Source: Acidobacteriota bacterium (lineage in GTDB: Bacteria > Acidobacteriota > UBA890 > WLXD01). Taken from it: a stretch of 40,343 nucleotides of DNA. A program made the translations under genes and the position numbers. Within the stretch, counting starts at the first letter, position 1, and every line of letters starts with the position of its first letter. The notes under the pieces are model-generated. The model was given only the letters and a program-made list of their open reading frames with translations. It had not been told where the DNA came from and searched no databases. Shown here piece by piece: positions 25,532 to 34,176 of this stretch. The stretch is taken from NCBI GenBank assembly GCA_029263295.1, contig JAJCXT010000036.1, forward strand, positions 1 through 40,343, in the 5' to 3' direction.

Positions 25532-26524
25532 ATGGTCGATCTACCTGTCCTGTCCAACAGTGCGCCCGGGTGCGCCGTCGGCTCGGCCGCTCCCGTGGGG
25601 GGCCGCAAGCCAGACTGGCTGCGCGTGCGAGCACCAGGCGGAGACAGCTACACCCTCATCAAGAAGACACTGCGCGATCGCGGGCTGTTCACAGTCTGCG
25701 AAGAGGCCCATTGCCCCAACGTGGGCGAGTGTTGGAGCGGTGGCACGGCGACGTTCATGGTGCTCGGTGAGATGTGTACGCGCGGTTGCCGCTTCTGTGC
25801 GGTCACCACCGGTAACCCCGGTGGCTGGGTCGACCGCGATGAGCCCCGCAAGTTGGCGGAGTCCGTTGCGCTGATGGGCTTGAAGTACATCGTCCTGACG
25901 ATGGTCGACCGCGACGATCTGGACGATGGTGGCGCGCACCATGTCGCCGAATGCATCGGGCACCTGAAGCGCTGCGAGCCGGACCTCATCGTCGAGGCGC
26001 TGGTGAGCGACTTTTCCGGCGATAAGGCGGCCATCAATGCCGTGGTCGAGTCGCAGGTCGACGTCTACGGCCACAACATCGAAACCGTGGCGCGGCTACA
26101 GCGCACGGTGCGCGACGCGCGGTGCGGCTACGAGCAGTCGCTCGCGGTGCTACGGCACGCCAAGCAGCACGAATTCGCGCCGTACACGAAATCTTCGATC
26201 ATGGTCGGCCTCGGCGAGAGCCACGCGGAGGTGCTCGCCACGATGAGGGACCTACGCGATGCGCAGGTCGATTTCTTGACCATCGGGCAATATCTACAGC
26301 CGACGCACCGCCACCTCGAGGTGGCGGAGTGGATCCACCCGGATCAATTCGAACAGTTGCGTGTTGAGGGGGAGACGATGGGCTTCGGCTACGTCGCCGC
26401 GGGCCCGCTCGTACGGAGCTCGTATCGCGCAGGCGAGTTTTTCATCGAATCGCTGGTACGCCAGCGACGCGAATGCGCGGCATCGGTGATGCCGGGAGAG
26501 GCAGCATGGGGCGCCAGCCGCTGA
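25532..26524 (+). CDS. lipA: Lipoyl synthase
   Basis: This 330-residue radical-SAM enzyme inserts two sulfurs into protein-bound octanoyl groups to make lipoate. The N-terminal cysteine set [12 protein letters not shown] binds the auxiliary sacrificed cluster, and CTRGCRFC binds the SAM cluster. Other blocks are [45 protein letters not shown] and the C-terminal [12 protein letters not shown]. It stands first in an operon with genes for a lipoate-dependent 2-oxoacid dehydrogenase, whose E2 lipoyl domain is an obvious substrate. Its end overlaps the next gene by 19 bp. Confidence 0.97.
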   Translation: MVDLPVLSNSAPGCAVGSAAPVGGRKPDWLRVRAPGGDSYTLIKKTLRDRGLFTVCEEAHCPNVGECWSGGTATFMVLGEMCTRGCRFCAVTTGNPGGWVDRDEPRKLAESVALMGLKYIVLTMVDRDDLDDGGAHHVAECIGHLKRCEPDLIVEALVSDFSGDKAAINAVVESQVDVYGHNIETVARLQRTVRDARCGYEQSLAVLRHAKQHEFAPYTKSSIMVGLGESHAEVLATMRDLRDAQVDFLTIGQYLQPTHRHLEVAEWIHPDQFEQLRVEGETMGFGYVAAGPLVRSSYRAGEFFIESLVRQRRECAASVMPGEAAWGASR

Positions 26525-27492
26525 GCTTGCTCAGCGCCGATCCCGAGTCGGCGGAGTCAGCCAAAGTCCATCTCGACGACGAGCAGCTGCGCGCGCTCTA
26601 CGAGACGTTGACCCTCACCAGAGTCGTCGATGACACTTGTGCGCGGCTGCATCGGGACGGGCGTGTCGGGTTCTTCGTGCCGTCGTTGCCGGCGGCGGCA
26701 TCATCCGCGGCGGCTGCGATTGCCCTGGATGATGACGATTGGCTTTTTCCTTCGTTCCGCGATGCCGCGGCCTATCTGGCACGGGGAGGACGGATCGACG
26801 ACTTCGTCGCCCAGTTGCTGGCCGCCGCGGGTGACCCCCTGAAAGGCCGCCAACTTCCTGGTCATGGCTCGTTGCCGGCAGGCAAGTTCGTTGCGCCTTC
26901 AGGCGCTGCCGGCACCCAGATCCAGCACGCGGCTGGAGTCGCGCTCGCGATGCAGCTGCGCGGTGAGGCGCAGGTGGCGCTGGCGATCTTCGGCCCCTCC
27001 GCGGTGGTACAGGGCGCATTCCACACCGGGCTCAACGCTGCGGTTCAGCATCAGGCTCCCGCGATCTTCCTGTGCCGCACATCGGGTGCCGAGGCGCCGC
27101 CGATCGCGCAGCGCGGGGTTGGCTACGGATTGGAGACCGAGCTTGTCGACGGCACGGATTGTCTCGCGGTGGCGAATGCTGTGGCAGTGGCTCGTACGCG
27201 TGCGGTCGCGGGTGGCGGTCCGACCCTGATCGAGGCAGTTGCCGGCGCCGCGGAGCTCGAGCAGGACGCTGCCGGTCGACTGCGGGGCTTCGTCGAGCAC
27301 AGAGGTCTGTGGGACGCGGAGCGCGAGGAGGCGTTTGTCCGGCGCTGTCTGGATCGCGTACTCGATGCTCTAGAGGCGGTGGAGAACGCGGGGCCCATGG
27401 GCCCCGAGAGTTTGCTGGACGATGTTTGGGCGGAGCAACCATGGATGCTCGAGGAGCAGGCGGCGCGTCTGAAGGAGGGCGACGATGTCTGA
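26506..27492 (+). CDS. 2-oxoacid dehydrogenase E1-alpha-like subunit with degraded ThDP/catalytic motifs
   Basis: This 328-residue protein clearly has the E1-alpha fold: RDGRVGFFVPS, LFPSFRDAAAYLARGG, LKGRQLPGHG, QGAFHTGLNAA, GVGYGLETELVDGTDCLAV and a normal C-terminal helix region. The key catalytic features are missing. The GDG/GEG Mg-ThDP motif is G163-P-S. The following NNGYAIST-type segment reads C190-R-T-S-G-A, losing the Mg-binding Asn and Tyr. After LIEAVAG (about 241-248) the chain jumps to RLRGFVEHRGLWD, lacking about 20 residues that in relatives hold TYRxGHHSTSDD with the catalytic His and phosphorylation loop. It overlaps E1-beta by 8 bp. The ATG at 26506 follows GGGAGAGG. Whether it still works as E1-alpha is doubtful. 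Confidence 0.85.
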   Translation: MGRQPLSLLSADPESAESAKVHLDDEQLRALYETLTLTRVVDDTCARLHRDGRVGFFVPSLPAAASSAAAAIALDDDDWLFPSFRDAAAYLARGGRIDDFVAQLLAAAGDPLKGRQLPGHGSLPAGKFVAPSGAAGTQIQHAAGVALAMQLRGEAQVALAIFGPSAVVQGAFHTGLNAAVQHQAPAIFLCRTSGAEAPPIAQRGVGYGLETELVDGTDCLAVANAVAVARTRAVAGGGPTLIEAVAGAAELEQDAAGRLRGFVEHRGLWDAEREEAFVRRCLDRVLDALEAVENAGPMGPESLLDDVWAEQPWMLEEQAARLKEGDDV

Positions 27493-28453
27493 GTTGACGA
27501 TTGCCCAGGCCGTGAACCACGCGCTCCGTGCCGAGATGTTTCGCGACGACAGGATTGTCGTGCTCGGGGATGAGGTGGGGGCGCTCGGTGGCCTTTTTGG
27601 CGTCACGGAGGGCCTGCTCGAGGAGTTCGGGGACCGCCGCGTGATCGACACGCTCGCCGCCGAGGGCGGCCTGGTCGGCACGGCGGTAGGTCTCGCGCTC
27701 TACGGATTGCGACCGGTGGCCGAGATCCAGTTTGCCGACTTTGTGTGGTCAGGCTTCGAACAACTCGTGTCCGAGATGGCCACGCTGCGCTATCGATCGG
27801 CGGGACAGTACACGTGCCCGGTGGTCCTGCGCGTGCCCTATGGTGCGGGAGTCGGGGGCGGGATGTACCAGTCGCAAAGCCCCGAGGCGCATTTCTGTCA
27901 GATCCCGGGCATCACGGTGGTTGCTCCGGCAGACGGGACTGACGCTGCGGGACTCCTGCGGAGCGCCTTGCGGGGCGAGGATCCGGTGGTGTTCATGGAA
28001 CCCAAGCGTCTCTACCGGGAAGGGCGAGCGAGCATGAGCGACGAGGTTGTGCCGCTGGGTTCGGCGCGCGTGCGCCGCGAGGGTGCGGACGTCACACTCG
28101 TTACGTATGGCAGCACTGTTCCCGTGACGCTGGAAGCTGCGCAGCTGGCTTCGGCTCGGGGAATCCAGGCCGACGTCCTGGACCTGCGTACTCTCGTGCC
28201 GTTCGATATCGCCGCGCTACTGCGCTCGATCGCCAAGACTGGCCGAGCCGTGCTAGTGAGCGAGGCTCCTCGGAGCGGAGGCTACGTGGCCGAGCTGGCG
28301 GCCACCCTGGCTGAGCGCGGCATCATGCATCTTGAGGCACCGGTCGAACGCGTGACCGGCTTCGATACCCCTGTCCCATACGCACACGAAGACAAGTACT
28401 TGCCCGACGTCGGCCGGATCACGGCGGCGATCGAGCGGGTAGCCAACTTCTAA
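27485..28453 (+). CDS. 2-oxoacid dehydrogenase E1-beta-like subunit
   Basis: This 322-residue protein matches branched-chain/pyruvate dehydrogenase E1-beta throughout: LGDEVGALGGLFGVTEGL, RRVIDTLAAEGGLVGTAVG (Glu60 is the ThDP-activating Glu), LRPVAEIQFADFVWSGFEQL, RYRSAGQYTCPVV, QSQSPEA, DPVVFMEPKRLYRE, DLRTLVPFD and LEAPVERVTGFDTPVPYAHE. In BCKDH-type beta subunits QSPEA is preceded by YHS with a catalytic His; here it is YQS (Gln129). A second usually conserved His (FAHxPG) is also Gln (Q139). It is translationally linked to E1-alpha by an 8-bp overlap and lies 6 bp before E2. Confidence 0.9.
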   Translation: MSELTIAQAVNHALRAEMFRDDRIVVLGDEVGALGGLFGVTEGLLEEFGDRRVIDTLAAEGGLVGTAVGLALYGLRPVAEIQFADFVWSGFEQLVSEMATLRYRSAGQYTCPVVLRVPYGAGVGGGMYQSQSPEAHFCQIPGITVVAPADGTDAAGLLRSALRGEDPVVFMEPKRLYREGRASMSDEVVPLGSARVRREGADVTLVTYGSTVPVTLEAAQLASARGIQADVLDLRTLVPFDIAALLRSIAKTGRAVLVSEAPRSGGYVAELAATLAERGIMHLEAPVERVTGFDTPVPYAHEDKYLPDVGRITAAIERVANF

Positions 28454-28459
28454 GGATTC

Positions 28460-29830
28460 ATGGCTGTGGACTTCAAATTACCTGAGATCGGCGAAGGTAC
28501 GGCCGAGGGCGAGATCATCAAGTGGCTCGTCGCTGTCGGTGATGAGGTTGCCGAGGACACTCCTCTCGTAGAGGTGATGACGGATAAGGCGACGGTGGAG
28601 ATTCCCTCGCCGGGTCCGGGCATCGTGGCGGAGCTTCGCGCCGCCGAAGGCGACGTGGTCGACGTCGGTGCGGTCATCATGGTCTTCGGCGAAAGTGGCG
28701 CCGAAACGGAGCCCGCAAGCTCACCCGCCGAGGCGACCGTCCCGCTCGCGGTGCCGGTCTCGTCGCGGGACACTGTCGACGCCGCTCGCGCGGTTGCGCG
28801 CGCAGAACTCGAGGATGCGGAGCGGCCTGTCTGGGAAGCGCCGGCGCCTGGCCCCGGACGCGTGCCTTCCACGCCCGCGGCGCGCCGCCTGGCTCGGGAG
28901 AAAGGTATCGATCTCATCGGCGTGCAGGGCAGCGGCCGTGGCGGCATGGTCATGCGCGAGGATCTGGAAGGCGTCGAGTCGAGTGCGCCAGCGACGGTAA
29001 CGGAGCCGGCCCCGGCCCCGACCCCGAGCCCGGCACCGGCACCGGCGATGCCGGCCCCGCCTACGCCTACGCCTACGCCTACGCCTGTGCCCGTGGCCTC
29101 GCAGTCGAGCGCGCAGGCGGACGGGGCGCTCGAGGAGCGGGTCCCCTTCCGTGGGCTGCGCCGGAAGATCGCCGAGCGCCTTGCCGAAGCCAAGCGGGTC
29201 ATACCGCACTTCACCTACGTCGAGGAGTGCGACGCCACGGAGATCGTCACGCTGCGGGCGCGGGCCAAGGAGGTGGGTGCCGCTCACGGCATCAAGGTCA
29301 CCTACCTGCCGTTCTTCCTCAAGGCGATGGTCGAAGCGGTCAAGCTGCATCCGATCCTCAACTCCTCGCTCGACGAGGAGAACTCGGAGGTTGTCTACAA
29401 GCACTACTACAACTTCGGGATCGCGACGGACACGGAGAGGGGACTCGTCGTACCCGTAGTGAAGAACGTCGACCAGTTGAGCATCTACGAGCTCGCGCGC
29501 GAGATCGATCGGCTCGCGACAGCGGCTCGCGAGGGGCGCAGCTCGCTGGACGATCTCACCGGCGGCACGATGACCATCACCAGCACCGGCAATATCGGTG
29601 GTGTGCTGGCCACGCCGATCATCAATTATCCAGAGGTTGCGATCGTCGGCGTGACCGCGATCCGGCCGCGCGCCGTGGTGCGTGACGGAGAGATCGTAAT
29701 CCGGCAGATGGTCAACCTGGCGATTTCGCTCGACCATCGCATCGTAGACGGAGCCCCCGGCGCCATGTTCATGCGCGACATGGTGGCGCTGCTCGAGGAC
29801 CCGAAGCTGCAGACCCTCGGCCAACCCTAA
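28460..29830 (+). CDS. Dihydrolipoamide acyltransferase (E2)
   Basis: This 456-residue core subunit has one lipoyl domain (about 1-78) with the lipoylated Lys in EVMTDKATVEIP. A peripheral-subunit-binding domain (about 133-170) reads TPAARRLAREKGIDL and GSGRGGMV. A Pro/Ala/Thr linker partly encoded by a hexanucleotide repeat follows, then a catalytic acyltransferase domain (about 225-456) ending with the active-site DHRIVDGAPGA. All catalytic elements look intact, unlike the two E1 subunits upstream. AAGGA precedes the ATG. The acyl substrate (pyruvate, branched-chain or other) cannot be fixed from sequence. Confidence 0.95.
   Translation: MAVDFKLPEIGEGTAEGEIIKWLVAVGDEVAEDTPLVEVMTDKATVEIPSPGPGIVAELRAAEGDVVDVGAVIMVFGESGAETEPASSPAEATVPLAVPVSSRDTVDAARAVARAELEDAERPVWEAPAPGPGRVPSTPAARRLAREKGIDLIGVQGSGRGGMVMREDLEGVESSAPATVTEPAPAPTPSPAPAPAMPAPPTPTPTPTPVPVASQSSAQADGALEERVPFRGLRRKIAERLAEAKRVIPHFTYVEECDATEIVTLRARAKEVGAAHGIKVTYLPFFLKAMVEAVKLHPILNSSLDEENSEVVYKHYYNFGIATDTERGLVVPVVKNVDQLSIYELAREIDRLATAAREGRSSLDDLTGGTMTITSTGNIGGVLATPIINYPEVAIVGVTAIRPRAVVRDGEIVIRQMVNLAISLDHRIVDGAPGAMFMRDMVALLEDPKLQTLGQP
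29059..29082 (+). repeat. Hexanucleotide tandem repeat in the E2 linker
   Basis: GCCTAC is repeated four times in perfect tandem, followed by the variant GCCTGT. It encodes part of the Pro-Thr linker between the binding domain and catalytic core. Because the unit is six bases, slippage would change linker length without breaking the frame. Confidence 0.8.
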
Positions 29831-29869
29831 CGGGCTGCTTTCGCTAGCTGGCCGATCAAGGAGACCTCA

Positions 29870-31264
29870 ATGAGTTCGGATCAGACGCTCGACGTCATTG
29901 TTATCGGGGCCGGTCCTGGCGGCTATGTCGCGGCCATTCGGGCCGCCCAGCTCGGTCTGAACACGGCCATCATCGAGCGCGAGTTCATTGGCGGCACGTG
30001 TCTCAACGTCGGGTGCATTCCGTCCAAAGCGCTGCTCGACGCCACCCATTTGCTCACCGAGATCAAGCGCGCCTCGGTGTTCGGTATCAACACCGAGTTC
30101 GAGGTCGACTTCGCGGCGATGCAGAAGCACAAGGCGAAGACCGTGAAGATGCTCACGGGTGGCGTCCGTAGCCTGCTGAAGAAACACGAGGTGCGGGTCT
30201 GCGAAGGGGAGGCGCGCTTCGTCGGCCCCGGCAAGGTAGAGGTGACGGCTGAAGACGGGCAGATCACCACGCTCGAGGCGGAGAATGTCATCATCGCCGC
30301 CGGCTCGGTGGAGGCGGAACTGCCGCCGGTGCCGTTCGATGGCGACCGCGTCGTATCGTCGCGCGGCGCGCTGGACTTCGATGACGTGCCGGAGCGACTG
30401 GTTGTCGTAGGCGGCGGGTACATCGGACTGGAACTCGGCAGCGTGTACAACCGTCTGGGTAGCGATGTCGTCGTGCTGGAGATGATGGACCGGATCCTGC
30501 CCGAGATGGATACCGAACTCGCCACCACGGCTCAGAAGCTCTTCAGCGACCAGGGGCTCTCCATCCACGTGGGTGCGCGTGTCACGGGCATCGACCTGTC
30601 GGACGACGGAGCGGTTGTCCGTTGCGCGGTGGGTGACGACGAGGTCAAGATCGACACCGACCGGGTGCTGGTGTCCATTGGACGCAAGCCAGCGACCGCC
30701 GGACTGAACCTCGAGGCTGTCGGGTTGGAAACCGACGACCGCGGTTTCATCACCGTGGACCACGGCATGCGCACCGGAATCCCGGGCCTTTATGCGATCG
30801 GCGATGTGGTGTCGACCCCGATGCTGGCCCATGTCGCCTCGGACGAAGGGGTGGTTGCCGCTGAGTGCATCGCCGGTCAGGCCGCGGCCATGGAGTACCA
30901 CGCGATCCCCGCCGTCGTGTTCACTCATCCCGAACTCGCGTCGGTGGGTCTGAAGGAAGACGAGGCCGAACTGCGCGGCGCGATTAAAGTCGGTCGGTTC
31001 CCGTTCCGAGGCAATGGCCGCGCTCGGGCCAAGAACGACGTTGAAGGTTGGGTGAAGATCATCGCGGATGCCGAGACCGACGAGATTCTCGGCGTGCATT
31101 GCGTGGGACCGGACGCTGGTCATTTGATCCACGAAGCGGTGGTTGCCATGGGGTACCACGGCTATGCCGAGGATCTCGGTCTTACCGTCCACGCGCACCC
31201 GACCCTGTCGGAAGCCTTCAAAGAGGCGGCGTTGGCGGTTGACGGTCGCGCGCTCCACATCTGA
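29870..31264 (+). CDS. lpdA: Dihydrolipoamide dehydrogenase (E3)
   Basis: This 464-residue FAD disulfide reductase reoxidises E2 dihydrolipoamide with NAD+. The FAD motif is VIVIGAGPGGYVAAIRAAQLG, and the redox disulfide lies in GGTCLNVGCIPSKALL. The NAD-binding VVVGGGYIGLELGSVYNRLG, the FAD-contacting GLYAIGDVV, and the catalytic His-Glu in HAHPTLSEAFKEAAL are all present. AAGGAG precedes the ATG. Gap from E2 is 39 bp, so it belongs to the lipA-E1-E2-E3 operon. Fully intact by motif. Confidence 0.97.
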   Translation: MSSDQTLDVIVIGAGPGGYVAAIRAAQLGLNTAIIEREFIGGTCLNVGCIPSKALLDATHLLTEIKRASVFGINTEFEVDFAAMQKHKAKTVKMLTGGVRSLLKKHEVRVCEGEARFVGPGKVEVTAEDGQITTLEAENVIIAAGSVEAELPPVPFDGDRVVSSRGALDFDDVPERLVVVGGGYIGLELGSVYNRLGSDVVVLEMMDRILPEMDTELATTAQKLFSDQGLSIHVGARVTGIDLSDDGAVVRCAVGDDEVKIDTDRVLVSIGRKPATAGLNLEAVGLETDDRGFITVDHGMRTGIPGLYAIGDVVSTPMLAHVASDEGVVAAECIAGQAAAMEYHAIPAVVFTHPELASVGLKEDEAELRGAIKVGRFPFRGNGRARAKNDVEGWVKIIADAETDEILGVHCVGPDAGHLIHEAVVAMGYHGYAEDLGLTVHAHPTLSEAFKEAALAVDGRALHI

Positions 31265-31283
31265 CTTCTGCCATAGGCTGCTA

Positions 31284-33470
31284 TTGACCGACCCGGGGAA
31301 AGATCTCTTCGACGGAAGCCTGCAGGGCACCGTCGCTCGAGTCGTGTTCGAGAATCGCGAGAGCGGCTGGGCGGTGGTGCACTTCGAGGCCGACAAAGAG
31401 GCCGGAGTTACCACGGTCATCGGGCCCCTTGCGCCGGTATTCGTGGGGGAATACCTCGAACTCGAGGGCGATTGGGAGACCGACAGCCGCTGGGGCAGAC
31501 AGTTTCGCGCTCGTAGCGCGGTCCCCGCGGAGCCGACCTCGGTAGAAGGCACTCGCCGCTACCTCGCCTCCGGCGTCGTGCCGGGGATCGGCCCGGAGCT
31601 AGCGAGTCGCCTGGTGGCCCGCTTTGGCCAGGACACGCTGCGTGTGCTGGATGACGAAGCCGAGCGTTTGCTGCGGGTGCGTGGCATCGGCGCCAAGCGC
31701 CTCGCTCAGATCAAGGAAGGCTGGCAGGCCAAGTCGGCAGAGCGGCAGGGCCGTGTGTTCCTACAGGGTCATGGCCTCGGGGCGGCGCTGGCACAGCGCG
31801 TTCTTCGGCTCTGGGGTGACGAGACGATCACGCGCGTGAAGCGCGACCCGTACTCGTTGATCCGAGAGGTGTCGGGAATCGGCTTTCGCACGGCTGACGA
31901 TCTTGCTCAGAGGCTTGGCATCGCCACCGACGCGCCGCATCGACTTGCTGCCGGCGTGCTGCATTCACTGCAGGTCGCAGCGGGTGCCGGGCATTGTTTT
32001 CTGCCGGCAGCGGAACTTGGTGCGGCCGCCACGAAACTCCTGCAGATCGAGGATCCCGCCGCGCTCGAGGATGTAGTGGAAGATCTGGTCGCACGTCGGC
32101 GTTTGGTGATGGAGCCACCCGCCGAGGGCAGGGAAGCCTGGCGAGTGTGGGACCGCCCCCTCCATGCGGCGGAGTGCCGGGTGAGCCAACGGCTCGCGGA
32201 ATTGGCGACCACTCCGACGTCAACTACCCCGGAGCGCGTGCGGCGAGCCCTCGAGGTGGTACAGGAGCGTCTGCACATCACGCTGGCGCCCGAGCAGACC
32301 AGCGCGGTCGAGAACGCTCTCGTCCGATCGTTGCTTGTCGTCACGGGCGGCCCCGGAACCGGCAAGACGACGCTCATCCGCGCGGTTGTGGCGTGCGCCG
32401 AGCGGCTTGATCTGACCGTCGCGCTCGCGGCACCGACCGGACGTGCGGCGAAACGGATGGAGCAGGCGACCGACCACGAGGCGCGCACGCTGCATCGGTG
32501 GCTCGAGTACCGCTTTGACACCGGGTTCGGTCGCGACGCGGACAGCCCACTGGAGGCAGATCTCGTAGTGGTCGACGAGATGTCGATGGTGGACCTGAAC
32601 CTGATGGATGCGCTGGTGGCCGCGCTCAAGCCACAGGCACGTCTGCTCCTGGTGGGCGACGCGGACCAATTACCTCCGGTTGGCCCCGGCGCGGTCCTCA
32701 GGGATCTGGTGCGTGCCGAGGCGGTGCACGCGGTCCGTCTTCAGGTGATCTTCCGCCAGGCGCAGGAGAGCCAGATCGTCTATAACGCGCATCGAATCAA
32801 CTCGGGCGAGATGCCGGCGACGACGACCGAAGCGGGTGAGTCGAGCGATTTCTACCTCATCGAGCCGGACGACGCCGAACATGCGGCCGACCTCGTAACG
32901 CGTCTCGTCACTCGCCGACTGCCGGACCGGTTCGGCGTTGATCCCCGGCACGACGTCCAGGTGCTCGCGCCGATGCATCGCGGTCGTTGCGGCGTCTCGG
33001 CGCTCAACGCCATGCTTCAGGACGCACTCAACCCTGGAGCTGCTGCGGCACGGCCTGAGGCGCCGGAGTTGCGCGCGGGCGACCGCGTGATGCAGCTGCG
33101 CAATGACTACGACAAGGAGGTGTTCAACGGCGACATCGGGCACGTTCTGGCGTTGGACGACGGATCGGTCAGCGTCGATTTCGATGGGCATCTCGTGGGC
33201 TACAGGCGGGAAGACGCCGGAGACCTGACGCTTGCCTATGCCAGCACGGTCCACAAGAGTCAGGGCAGTGAGTACCCGGGCGTGGTGGTGGTTCTGTTAC
33301 CGGAGCACCACATCATGTTGCAGCGTAACCTTCTGTATACGGCCCTCACCCGCGCCAGCAAGGTGGCGGTGCTGGTGGCATCACGCAAAGCTCTGGGAAG
33401 AGCCGTGCGCAACGCATCGCCCGCCGCCCGCAACACCGCCCTGGCGGAGCGACTAGGAGGCTGTGGTTAA
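31284..33470 (+). CDS. recD2: RecD2-type ATP-dependent DNA helicase
   Basis: This protein of about 728 residues is a superfamily 1B 5'-3' helicase of the RecD2 type, which acts in DNA repair without RecBC. It has an N-terminal OB-like domain (GTVARVVFENRESGWAVVHF), tandem helix-hairpin-helix units (GVVPGIGPELASRLVARFG, RVRGIGAKRLAQI), Walker A VTGGPGTGKTTLIRAVV, Walker B LVVVDEMSMVD, motif III LVGDADQLPPVGPGAVLRDL, and C-terminal ASTVHKSQGSEYPGVVVVL and LLYTALTRASKV. TTG 31284 is the first sensible start after lpdA; the frame is open upstream but overlaps that gene. The start is less certain than the identity. Confidence 0.92.
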   Translation: MTDPGKDLFDGSLQGTVARVVFENRESGWAVVHFEADKEAGVTTVIGPLAPVFVGEYLELEGDWETDSRWGRQFRARSAVPAEPTSVEGTRRYLASGVVPGIGPELASRLVARFGQDTLRVLDDEAERLLRVRGIGAKRLAQIKEGWQAKSAERQGRVFLQGHGLGAALAQRVLRLWGDETITRVKRDPYSLIREVSGIGFRTADDLAQRLGIATDAPHRLAAGVLHSLQVAAGAGHCFLPAAELGAAATKLLQIEDPAALEDVVEDLVARRRLVMEPPAEGREAWRVWDRPLHAAECRVSQRLAELATTPTSTTPERVRRALEVVQERLHITLAPEQTSAVENALVRSLLVVTGGPGTGKTTLIRAVVACAERLDLTVALAAPTGRAAKRMEQATDHEARTLHRWLEYRFDTGFGRDADSPLEADLVVVDEMSMVDLNLMDALVAALKPQARLLLVGDADQLPPVGPGAVLRDLVRAEAVHAVRLQVIFRQAQESQIVYNAHRINSGEMPATTTEAGESSDFYLIEPDDAEHAADLVTRLVTRRLPDRFGVDPRHDVQVLAPMHRGRCGVSALNAMLQDALNPGAAAARPEAPELRAGDRVMQLRNDYDKEVFNGDIGHVLALDDGSVSVDFDGHLVGYRREDAGDLTLAYASTVHKSQGSEYPGVVVVLLPEHHIMLQRNLLYTALTRASKVAVLVASRKALGRAVRNASPAARNTALAERLGGCG

Positions 33471-33483
33471 AGGAGATGGAAGG

Positions 33484-34143
33484 ATGAGTGCAGACCACTC
33501 GACGGACGGCTTGTTCGTGCACTGCGAGGTTGTCGAGCCGTTCGCCGAGAACGCCCGGCTCGTAGGTTGTCGCCAGTCGGGCGCCTCGGTTCTGGTGGAT
33601 CCGGGAGGCCAAGTCGACGAGCTTCTCGGAGTCGCGGCGGCCGAACACCTCAGCGTAGAGGCGATCTGGCTCACCCACGCGCACCTGGATCACGTGACGG
33701 GCGTGAGTGCCGCCGTGGCTAGCGTGGGGCCGGTCCCGATCCTGCTGCATCCCGACGACCTCCCGCTCTACGACGCGGTGGCCCAGCAGGGACAGATGTT
33801 CGGCCTCGCCGTCGAACAGCCACCGCCGCCCACGCGCTGGCTGGAGGTTGGCGAAACCCTCGAACTCGGAGAACTCCGCGCCGAGGTGCTACACCTGCCC
33901 GGGCATAGCCCAGGGCACGTCGGGTTCTGGTTCGCGTCGCAGCGGACCGTCCTTTCGGGCGATGTGCTTTTCGCCGGCTCGATCGGGCGGACGGACCTAC
34001 CCGGCGGTGATTACGACACGCTGATCAGTTCGATCCGAGAAGGCCTGCTGCCGCTCGGCGACGATGTCAGCGTGTTGTGCGGGCACGGGCCGAACACGAC
34101 GATCGCGCGAGAGAGAACCAGTAACCCGTTCTTGTCCGGTTGA
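33484..34143 (+). CDS. MBL-fold metallo-hydrolase (glyoxalase II-like)
   Basis: This protein of about 219 residues has a complete metallo-beta-lactamase metal site: THAHLDHVTG (HxHxDH), LPGHSPGHVGFW, LSGDVLFAGSIGRTDL and VLCGHGPNTTI. The last block and the ending ERTSNPFL are typical of small glyoxalase-II-like YcbL hydrolases, which cleave thioesters such as S-lactoylglutathione; the real substrate is unknown. ATG 33484 has GGAG about 12 bp upstream and AGG directly before. An in-frame GTG at 33463 would add 7 residues and overlap recD2. Confidence 0.88.
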   Translation: MSADHSTDGLFVHCEVVEPFAENARLVGCRQSGASVLVDPGGQVDELLGVAAAEHLSVEAIWLTHAHLDHVTGVSAAVASVGPVPILLHPDDLPLYDAVAQQGQMFGLAVEQPPPPTRWLEVGETLELGELRAEVLHLPGHSPGHVGFWFASQRTVLSGDVLFAGSIGRTDLPGGDYDTLISSIREGLLPLGDDVSVLCGHGPNTTIARERTSNPFLSG

Positions 34144-34176
34144 GCCTCGCAGCCAGCGGACTGTCACCACAGCTTG

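Noticed and set aside
29867..31552. Long minus-strand open frame opposite lpdA
   Set aside because: Antisense shadow of a fully conserved gene; no recognisable domains, composition typical of a mirrored frame.
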